Program-made: the position numbers and the translations under genes
DNA from: Clostridiaceae bacterium
Lineage (GTDB): Bacteria; Bacillota; Clostridia; Saccharofermentanales; DTU023
DNA: 5,018 nucleotides
NCBI GenBank assembly: GCA_012728535.1
Contig: JAAYEX010000291.1
Coordinates: 1 to 5,018 of the forward strand
Reading direction: 5' to 3'
Part shown: piece after piece, positions 1-4,394 of the stretch
How the letters are laid out: every line of letters starts with the position of its first letter
Numbering within the stretch: position 1 is the first letter of the stretch
Notes under the pieces: generated by a model
The model's database searches: none
What the model was told of the DNA's origin: nothing
The model's input: only the letters and a program-made list of their open reading frames with translations

Positions 1-26
1 AATGATTTGATTGGAGAAGAACTTTA

Positions 27-386
27 ATGAAAATAGCTATACCGGTAGATAGAAAATCCAGAGATTCAGATGTTTGTGTCTCTTTTGGCAGAGCGCCTTA
101 TTTTCTTTTGTATGACAGCGACAGTGAGCAAGGGCAGTTCTTGCTGAATAGTGCTGCAGAGAGCGCTGGCGGCGCAGGTATCAAGGCTGCCCAGATAATT
201 GTTGACAGCGGTGCGGAAGTCCTTCTGACCCCAAGATGCGGCAAAAATGCTGCAGACGTAATTATCGCAGCAGAAATTCCCATATATAAAACAAAACATA
301 AAACAGTCACGGAGAATGTCGATGCTTTCTTAGCGGGCGAGCTCGATCAACTTGATGAAATCCACGCAGGCTTTCATGGAGCGTAA
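27..386 (+). CDS. NifX/NifB-type iron-molybdenum cofactor-binding-like protein (first copy)
   Basis: A 119-residue protein of the small dinitrogenase iron-molybdenum cofactor biosynthesis family (NifX / NifB C-terminal / orange-protein fold). Characterised relatives bind Fe-S or Mo-containing clusters in the cytoplasm. Family hallmarks are the N-terminal strand MKIAIPVD, SFGRAPYF at 19-26 in place of the usual HFGxxxxF, the AAESAGGAGIKAAQ block at 43-56, and the PRCGKNA turn at 69-75. Length is typical. Cys71 and the His113/His117 end are possible ligands, but there is no His-rich tail. The ATG is preceded by GGAGAA (13-18) at 8 nt. The stop lies 6 nt before the first ATPase gene, so the two are very probably cotranscribed. 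This does not show nitrogen fixation: such proteins are common in non-diazotrophic anaerobes next to MinD-like ATPases. Family assignment is firm; the cluster carried is unknown. Confidence 0.9.
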   Translation: MKIAIPVDRKSRDSDVCVSFGRAPYFLLYDSDSEQGQFLLNSAAESAGGAGIKAAQIIVDSGAEVLLTPRCGKNAADVIIAAEIPIYKTKHKTVTENVDAFLAGELDQLDEIHAGFHGA

Positions 387-392
387 TCCCAA

Positions 393-1256
393 ATGAAAAT
401 TGCAATTCTCAGCGGAAAAGGCGGCACAGGCAAGACACTTCTGGCTGTCAATCTGGCTGCAGCCGCTATGGATGCGGGCTATGTTGATTGCGACGTAGAA
501 GAGCCCAATGGACATCTCTTCTTTAAGCCCGATCTTTTGGAGGAAGAAGAGGTCACTGTAAAGATCCCGCAAGTTGATGACAAGCTGTGCGATGGCTGTC
601 GTCTCTGTGTAGAGTTTTGCCGCTACAACGCCCTTGCTTATTCCGGCAGATTAATAATTTTCGACGACATCTGCCATTCCTGCGGCGGATGTGTTTTGCT
701 CTGCCCGCAACACGCTCTGACCGAACAGGATAAGACAATCGGAAAAGTCAGGAGAGGCAAGTCAGAGGATGTGGATGTCATTAGCGGCATCATGAATAGC
801 GGAGAAGCTTCAGGTGTCCCGATCATTGACCGATTACAGGAATACATTGAGGCAATGGATAAGGAAGAAAAGCATGTCTTCATCGACTGCCCTCCCGGAA
901 GTTCCTGCATCGTAATGGATAGTATAAAAAATGCCGACTACTGTATCTTGGTTGCTGAGCCCAGCATCTTTGGCGTTCACAATCTGGAGATGGTGCATGA
1001 ACTGGTGAAACTCTTCAGCAAGGATTACGGTGTAATTCTTAACAAGTGCCAGAAGGGTGAGAACCTTGCCGAGGAATACTGCCTTACTAATAATATAAAC
1101 ATTCTCGGCCGTATTCCCTTTGATCCTGAACTAGGCCTGATAAACTCCAATGGTAAAATTGCAGTAAGAGAGAGTGTAAAGTATCACGACTTTTTTTCCC
1201 AGCTGCTCGGCACCGTGTTAAAGGAGGCAAAAGTTGAAACAACTTCTAATCCTTAG
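393..1256 (+). CDS. MinD/Mrp-family P-loop ATPase with inserted 2[4Fe-4S] ferredoxin domain (ATPase A)
   Basis: A 287-residue cytoplasmic ATPase of the SIMIBI/ParA-MinD-Mrp class. The deviant Walker A, GKGGTGKT, lies at residues 8-15, followed by DCDVEEPNG (32-40). A ferredoxin insert carries two CxxCxxCxxxC motifs: Cys66/69/72/76 and Cys94/97/100/104. Switch II is IDCPPGSSC (164-172), then LVAEPS (186-191) and the base-recognition NK in ILNKC (215-219). This matches the widespread 'ATP-binding protein / cobyrinic acid a,c-diamide synthase-like' family found beside NifX-like genes and in the Desulfovibrio orange-protein region. The inferred role is ATP-dependent assembly or transfer of a metal cluster, with the insert binding Fe-S clusters. 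Start ATG 393 has only a weak GGAG (378-381) 11 nt away, inside the end of the preceding gene, so translational coupling is likely. Its 3' end overlaps the next ATPase by 23 nt. Length and motifs are complete. The client protein cannot be deduced. Confidence 0.93.
   Translation: MKIAILSGKGGTGKTLLAVNLAAAAMDAGYVDCDVEEPNGHLFFKPDLLEEEEVTVKIPQVDDKLCDGCRLCVEFCRYNALAYSGRLIIFDDICHSCGGCVLLCPQHALTEQDKTIGKVRRGKSEDVDVISGIMNSGEASGVPIIDRLQEYIEAMDKEEKHVFIDCPPGSSCIVMDSIKNADYCILVAEPSIFGVHNLEMVHELVKLFSKDYGVILNKCQKGENLAEEYCLTNNINILGRIPFDPELGLINSNGKIAVRESVKYHDFFSQLLGTVLKEAKVETTSNP
1221..1236 (+). promoter_or_regulatory. Shine-Dalgarno AAGGAGG and TTG start deciding the ATPase B start
   Basis: A near-perfect anti-16S match, AAGGAGG (1221-1227), is followed after 6 nt by TTG (1234-1236). 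No ATG lies between this point and the P-loop in that frame, and the P-loop begins only 8 residues in. The TTG is therefore the only start that leaves the family N-terminus intact. The whole signal lies inside the last codons of ATPase A. Confidence 0.85.
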
Positions 1257-2103
1257 TGGAAAAGGCGGGACAGGCAAAACTACAATTGCCAGTGCTTTCA
1301 TCAAGCTGGCCGCAGCCAAAGCCTATGCCGACTGTGACGTCGACGCGCCTAACCTGCATCTGGTCAGTGACTGGGATCAAGTGCCCGAAAAAAGTGATTA
1401 TTTCGGCATGGAAAAAGCCCTGATCAACCCCGACCTATGTACTGAGTGTGATCTTTGCCGCCAGCATTGTCGTTTCGATGCGATCACGATTAAAGAGACA
1501 TATACAGTTGACCCCTTTGCCTGTGAAGGATGCGCCGTCTGCGAATATATATGTCCTGAAAAAGCCATCGAAATGCAGCCTGCACCGGCAGGTGAGAAAA
1601 TGCTTTATCGCTCTGCTGATACAGTCTTTTCAACTGCACGTTTGAGAATGGGCAGCGGCAACTCAGGACTTTTAGTCAGCGAGGTTAAAAGTGCAATGAA
1701 AGCGTCAGCTGCTCCTGATCTGAAGCTGGCAATAATCGACGGTTCTCCGGGGATAGGTTGCCCTGTTATCGCCTCACTTAGCGGGGTCGATATGGTTCTG
1801 CTGGTTGCGGAACCATCTGTGTCAGGCATTAGTGACTTGAAGCGTGTGCTGCAAACCGCTGCCAAATTCGGAGTACAAGCAGCCATCTGCATTAACAAGT
1901 TCGACAGCAATCTGGAGCAAACCGAGAAAATCGAGGAATTTTGCAAAAAGCATAACCTGCCTGTCCTGGGAAAAATCCCTTTTGACGAGCAGGCAGTCAA
2001 AGCCATCAACAGTGGAAAAAGCATCGTAGATATTGACTGCAGTTCCGGCAGGGCAGTTCAGCCGCTTTTTTACAGAACTATGCGCCTGCTTTTTGACGAC
2101 TGA
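1234..2103 (+). CDS. MinD/Mrp-family P-loop ATPase with inserted 2[4Fe-4S] ferredoxin domain (ATPase B)
   Basis: A 289-residue paralogue of the preceding ATPase, with the same layout but clearly diverged. Walker A GKGGTGKT is at 9-16, then DCDVDAPNLHL (33-43). The ferredoxin insert has Cys69/72/75/79 and Cys97/100/103/107, each CxxCxxCxxxC. Switch II is IDGSPGIGCP (168-177), followed by LVAEPSVSGI (190-199) and INKFD (220-224). The start is TTG 1234: a strong AAGGAGG (1221-1227) sits 6 nt upstream, and the protein then begins exactly at the first strand of the P-loop domain, as in relatives. The start lies inside the upstream gene, which suggests translational coupling and stoichiometric expression. 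Such ATPase pairs are usually conserved together, so the two probably act as a heteromer or in sequence on one cluster-assembly task (inference). It ends in TGA, showing that UGA terminates translation in this genome. Confidence 0.93.
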   Translation: MKQLLILSGKGGTGKTTIASAFIKLAAAKAYADCDVDAPNLHLVSDWDQVPEKSDYFGMEKALINPDLCTECDLCRQHCRFDAITIKETYTVDPFACEGCAVCEYICPEKAIEMQPAPAGEKMLYRSADTVFSTARLRMGSGNSGLLVSEVKSAMKASAAPDLKLAIIDGSPGIGCPVIASLSGVDMVLLVAEPSVSGISDLKRVLQTAAKFGVQAAICINKFDSNLEQTEKIEEFCKKHNLPVLGKIPFDEQAVKAINSGKSIVDIDCSSGRAVQPLFYRTMRLLFDD

Positions 2104-2136
2104 CTAAGTGTTGAGTCGTTAGGAATTAATATCAGG

Positions 2137-2166
2137 TATTCATCTCTGACCAGGCAGAAATGAATA
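2137..2166. promoter_or_regulatory. 30-nt imperfect dyad upstream of second nifX-like gene (operator or hairpin)
   Basis: The arms are TATTCAT (2137-2143) and ATGAATA (2160-2166), a perfect 7-bp match. After one unpaired position (C2144/A2159), an inner TCTG (2145-2148) pairs with CAGA (2155-2158) around the loop ACCAGG. The 3' arm overlaps the TATAAT at 2165-2170. That position suits a repressor or activator operator. The same arms could instead form an RNA hairpin after ATPase B, but no T-run follows as in an intrinsic terminator. The symmetry is directly visible; the function is inference. Confidence 0.4.
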
Positions 2167-2170
2167 TAAT
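2165..2170 (+). promoter_or_regulatory. Candidate -10 box (TATAAT) for the second nifX-like gene
   Basis: A consensus TATAAT lies 35 nt before the start codon at 2206, in the 102-nt gap after ATPase B. No convincing -35 hexamer stands at 16-18 nt upstream. Use of this promoter would therefore need an activator or an alternative sigma factor, or the match is chance in AT-rich DNA. The flanking dyad modestly favours regulation here. Confidence 0.35.
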
Positions 2171-2205
2171 ATAGATAGTGAAAATACTTTTTTAAGGAGA
2201 TATAT

Positions 2206-2565
2206 ATGATAAGAATAGCAGTAGCAAGTGATGGTGGTTTAGTCACCGAACATTTCGGTCATTGCGCCGATTTCATAGTTTTTGACAGCGAAAACAATGC
2301 GATCGTCAGGACTGAAACTGTCCCTAACCCGGGGCATCGGCCGGGCTTCCTGCCTAACTACCTCAATGATCTTGGAGTCAACGTGATCATTTCCGGCGGC
2401 ATGGGCGGCGGAGCGATTGATATTTTCAATGAAAAAAATATAGAAGTTATTGTGGGCGCTAGCGGCACAGCAGAAGCTGCAGCTGAGGCTTATTTGCGAG
2501 GTGACCTGGTATCTACAGGTTCTGTCTGCCACGAGCATGCTCACCACGATGAGTGTGGTGATTAA
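2206..2565 (+). CDS. NifX-type iron-molybdenum cofactor-binding-like protein with His/Cys-rich tail (second copy)
   Basis: A 119-residue NifX/orange-protein-fold protein, closer to the family consensus than the copy at 27-386. HFGHCADF (16-23) carries the conserved His and Cys, PGHRPGFLP lies at 42-50, GGMGGGAIDIF at 64-74, and VGASGTAEAAAEAYLRG follows at 83-99. The C-terminus from Cys108 to Cys117 holds two Cys and four His (C-H-E-H-A-H-H-D-E-C), a likely metal-binding tail that is common in this subfamily. The start ATG has AAGGAGA (2194-2200) at 5 nt. It lies 102 nt after ATPase B behind a dyad and a possible promoter, so it may have its own transcript as well as readthrough from the upstream operon. 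Inferred role: carrier or scaffold for a cluster handled by the two ATPases. A strict nitrogenase role is not supported, because no nif structural gene is visible. Confidence 0.93.
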   Translation: MIRIAVASDGGLVTEHFGHCADFIVFDSENNAIVRTETVPNPGHRPGFLPNYLNDLGVNVIISGGMGGGAIDIFNEKNIEVIVGASGTAEAAAEAYLRGDLVSTGSVCHEHAHHDECGD

Positions 2566-2609
2566 CTGAGGCCAATGACTATTTGTCAAATCCATTTGAA
2601 TCTCTGCCC

Positions 2610-2681
2610 TGTCGGTAACTGACACGCCCACAGAGTACTCTGTGTAGCTATTTGAAGTTATCAAATACGGAGCATTTTTTT
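2610..2681 (+). terminator. Hairpin cluster with T-run downstream of nifX-like gene (possible terminator)
   Basis: Three small hairpins follow one another: 2610-2624 (TGTC g GT/AC t GACA, one G-T wobble), 2629-2644 (a perfect 16-bp palindrome, CACAGAGT/ACTCTGTG) and 2649-2667 (TATTTGA, loop AGTTA, TCAAATA). A run of seven T occupies 2675-2681. The T-run starts 7 nt after the last stem, and that stem is AT-rich, so this is not a textbook intrinsic terminator. It is nonetheless the only termination-like signal between the nifX-like gene and the tRNA promoter. It could equally be a structured 3' UTR or a small RNA. The rest of 2566-2700 shows no gene. Confidence 0.35.
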
Positions 2682-2701
2682 GTGCCGGAAAATAATGTCA
2701 C

Positions 2702-2730
2702 TTGTGAATTAGACTCCCATGTACTAAAAT
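2702..2730 (+). promoter_or_regulatory. Putative sigma-70 promoter of the tRNA-Arg gene
   Basis: TTGTGA (2702-2707) and TAAAAT (2725-2730) are separated by exactly 17 nt. Transcription would begin near 2737, about 20 nt before the mature tRNA 5' end, which is a usual spacing for a single tRNA unit. Confidence 0.5.
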
Positions 2731-2756
2731 AAATTTTGCTTCAATCATAAAAACAG

Positions 2757-2831
2757 GTCCCAGTAGTCCAATGGATAAGACAGTAGCCTCCGGAGCTGCG
2801 GATACGGGTTCAATTCCTGTCTGGGACACCA
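2757..2831 (+). tRNA. tRNA-Arg(CCG)
   Basis: A complete cloverleaf of 75 nt including an encoded CCA. The acceptor stem is GTCCCAG/CTGGGAC, followed by discriminator A and CCA. The D arm is GTCC/AGAC with one C-A mismatch at its end. The anticodon stem GTAGC/GCTGC (one G-T) closes the loop CTCCGGA, with anticodon CCG at 2790-2792, which reads the arginine codon CGG. The variable loop is four bases, and the T arm ACGGG/CCTGT carries the loop TTCAATT. It stands alone, with its own promoter-like boxes and terminator. No duplicate of its 3' end is visible in the window, so there is no sign of an integrated element using it as an attachment site here. Confidence 0.95.
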
Positions 2832-2832
2832 T

Positions 2833-2863
2833 AAAGAAGCTCACGATCGTGGGCTTCTTTTTT
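2833..2863 (+). terminator. Intrinsic terminator of the tRNA-Arg gene
   Basis: A 12-bp stem (2833-2844 with 2849-2860, one T-G wobble) closes a GATC tetraloop and leads directly into T residues to 2863. The stem starts 2 nt after the tRNA CCA. The A-rich 5' arm and T-rich 3' arm could let it work in both directions, but no gene faces it from the right. Confidence 0.88.
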
Positions 2864-2893
2864 ATTTGCAGCTTAATTCACCTCTTTTCCCTC

Positions 2894-2922
2894 TTTTCAT
2901 GACTATAATTTTAGTGTATTAT
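2894..2922 (+). promoter_or_regulatory. Candidate promoter for the MFS transporter gene
   Basis: TTTTCA (2894-2899) and TATTAT (2917-2922) are 17 nt apart. An overlapping perfect TATAAT (2904-2909) has no good -35. Either would give a leader of about 80-100 nt before the ATG at 3009. That leader contains two short dyads: ATTTG-TG-CAAAT (2936-2947) and AGGC-TAATG-GCCT (2953-2965). Nothing else is recognised in 2864-3008. Support is limited because the stretch is AT-rich. Confidence 0.3.
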
Positions 2923-3008
2923 CTTAAAGAACTATATTTGTGCAAATAATACAGGCTAATGGCCTATAAATTATCAAAATAAATCATTATAAGAGGTATT
3001 TCTATTAA

Positions 3009-4286
3009 ATGAAAACAATTTTTCAGAACGATGTTGCGGTAAGCGAAACAGGAGCCGGGCTGAAAGAAAGGCGTTGGACCGTTCTTCTCGGAGGCTTTCT
3101 GCTTTCACTTATGGGCGGCATGGCTTACTCATGGGGTTCATTCGTCATCCCGCTGACACAGGGCTGGGGCTGGACAACAGCTCAGGCCAACCTCCCTTTC
3201 ACTGTCATGATCATAATCTTTGCTCTGGTGATGATTCCCGGTGGCTGACTGCAAGACAGGATAGAACCCAGGAAAATCGCCACTATCGGATCAATAATAT
3301 TTTTTGTCGGCTATGCCCTGTCCGGCATGATGCATTGGTTTAGAAATCCCGTCTGGCTCATCTTTGCATTCGGTCTTATCGTTGGTACTGCCTGTGGACT
3401 GACATATGCCTGTGTAGCTCCGACTGCACGCAAGTGGTATCCCGACCGTCCGGGTTTTGCTGTCTCAATATCAGTCATGGGCTTTGGCTTGTCAGCAGTC
3501 GTGTTCGCACCGCTGACACCGAAAATGATCGACTTATGGGATGTTAACGGCACTTTCTGGGTCTTATCTCTTTTTGTGGGACTCCTTTCTCTGATCGGTG
3601 CCAGACTGATTAAGAACCCACCAGAAGACTGGGACCCGTTCCCGAATAAAAATTATTCTGATACAAAAACAGTCGATGTAAAAGCACAGTTGGTCGATGT
3701 GCCTCCGGCCAAGTTCATCAGGATGCCGACTTTCTACTTACTCTGGTTAGCTCTGGCCATGGTAATCGGCGGAGGTCTTACCGCGATCGGGCTCATCCCG
3801 GCCTATGGGGAAATCGAATTAGGCCTGATGCCGGCAGCCGCTGCTATTGCAGTCTCTGTCTACTCTCTTGTTAATGGACTGGGCCGGCCCTTGGTCGGCC
3901 TTCTTGCAGACCGTATTGGCAGTTTTCCTTTAATGATAATCATCTATATAATTCAGGCTGGCGCTTTCTTCGCCCTACCTTTCTTGGCAACAAACCTTCC
4001 TCTTCTCATCATATGTGCCGTACTTTTGGGAATCGGCTACGCAACTACATTTGCTCTGTTCCCTGTTCTGGTAGCGGACGGCTTCGGCACCAGGTATCTG
4101 GGCATTAACTACGGTCTTGTCTTCAGCGCTTTCGGAATGGGGGCTGTTACGAATATAATCGGTGCCGGTTTGCTGGACTCCACCGGCTCTTTTACACCGG
4201 CCTTTCTGCTCGCAGGTGGGACCAGCGTCATAGGGTTGCTGCTAGTCCTTATCCTACAAAAGAAAATGCAAGCCGATAGGCACTAA
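3009..4286 (+). pseudogene. OFA-family (oxalate/formate antiporter-like) MFS transporter interrupted by an in-frame TGA at codon 80
   Basis: A 12-helix major facilitator inner-membrane carrier, about 425 codons, the normal length for the oxalate/formate antiporter (OFA) family. Its substrate is probably a small carboxylate (inference). TM1 lies at about residues 23-48 and TM2 at about 54-78. Motif A in the loop between TM2 and TM3 reads GG-(TGA)-LQDRIEPRK. The matching second-half loop between TM8 and TM9 reads GRPLVGLLADRIG. The charged middle loop (PPEDWDPFPNK) and the C-terminal cytoplasmic tail (QKKMQADRH) are present. Codons on both sides of TGA 3246-3248 are in one frame and both encode family sequence, so there is no frameshift. 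Without readthrough the products are a 79-residue two-helix fragment and, if ATG 3327 were used, a 319-residue protein lacking TM1-2 and motif A. ATG 3327 has no Shine-Dalgarno. The start at 3009 has only AGAGG 12 nt upstream. Everything after the TGA remains open, so the lesion is recent, recoded or an error. I call it a pseudogene as the simplest reading. Confidence 0.75.
3246..3248 (+). other. In-frame TGA codon inside MFS motif A
   Basis: The codon follows ATTCCCGGTGGC and precedes CTGCAAGACAGG, giving I-P-G-G-stop-L-Q-D-R. In MFS motif A (G-x-L-x-D-R-x-G) this x is variable and often Arg in the OFA family, so CGA to TGA, or TGG to TGA, is a one-base change. Downstream I see only a 3-bp CTG/CAG hairpin and a 5-bp GATAG/CTATC pair with an 18-nt loop. 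Neither resembles a bacterial SECIS hairpin with a G-U-rich apical loop. Confidence 0.85.
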
Positions 4287-4298
4287 GCACATCGCGCT

Positions 4299-4314
4299 AA
4301 AGCTTGTAGCTTTT
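4299..4314 (+). terminator. Weak hairpin after the MFS gene (possible terminator)
   Basis: AAAGCT (4299-4304), loop TGT and AGCTTT (4308-4313) form a 6-bp stem that starts 13 nt after the transporter stop. Its last T residues plus one more make only a four-T run. This is too weak to be sure; it may attenuate readthrough into the flavoprotein gene or mean nothing. Confidence 0.25.
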
Positions 4315-4351
4315 GATATCGTTACGCTTTATGATAAGTTTGAGATATCAA
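4313..4351. repeat. 8-bp inverted repeat in the transporter/flavoprotein gap
   Basis: TTGATATC (4313-4320) and GATATCAA (4344-4351) are perfect inverted copies with a 23-nt spacer. Each contains a GATATC palindrome. They lie 44-82 nt before the flavoprotein start and could be paired operator half-sites, or could form a stem in the transcript. No convincing promoter hexamer pair was recognised in this 108-nt gap. Confidence 0.35.
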
Positions 4352-4394
4352 TAGGAGTTATTGAGCAGAAGTTTGAGAATTAAGGAGGCTTGAG

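Noticed and set aside
1605..2024. 139-codon reading frame on the - strand
   Set aside because: It is antisense to the conserved C-terminal half of ATPase B and reflects codon bias. No motif is seen.
27..2565. Nitrogen-fixation gene cluster
   Set aside because: NifX-like domains alone do not indicate nitrogenase. No nifH, nifD, nifK, nifE, nifN or radical-SAM nifB domain is present here.
2575..2622. 15-codon + strand ORF after the nifX-like gene (possible leader peptide)
   Set aside because: Its SD-like GAGG lies only about 2 nt from the ATG, and there is no downstream regulated gene except a tRNA with its own promoter.
2239..2664. 141-codon reading frame on the - strand
   Set aside because: It lies antisense to the whole second nifX-like gene, which has clear family motifs and a strong SD. 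The antisense translation has no recognisable domain.
2649..2667. FNR/CRP-type operator (TTTGA-N5-TCAAA)
   Set aside because: The spacing and half-sites do not fit TTGAT-N4-ATCAA, and the site lies downstream of a gene rather than near a promoter. It is better read as a hairpin arm.
2757..2831. tRNA-Arg as an attachment site of an integrated element
   Set aside because: No repeat of the tRNA 3' end, no integrase and no phage or plasmid gene is visible in the window.
3246..3290. Selenocysteine insertion site with SECIS in the MFS gene
   Set aside because: I searched the roughly 45 nt after the TGA by eye. Only a 3-bp CTG/CAG stem and a 5-bp GATAG/CTATC pair with a large loop appear, and the residue position has no redox role. 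Not excluded, but not supported enough to annotate.
3074..3343. 89-codon + strand reading frame bridging the TGA
   Set aside because: It is in another frame and its translation has no family sequence. The true frame resumes cleanly after the TGA, so this is not evidence of a frameshift.
3327..4286. Independent 319-residue MFS gene starting at ATG 3327
   Set aside because: No Shine-Dalgarno stands upstream. The product would begin at the end of TM3 and lack TM1-2 and motif A. It is the same-frame remainder of the gene starting at 3009.
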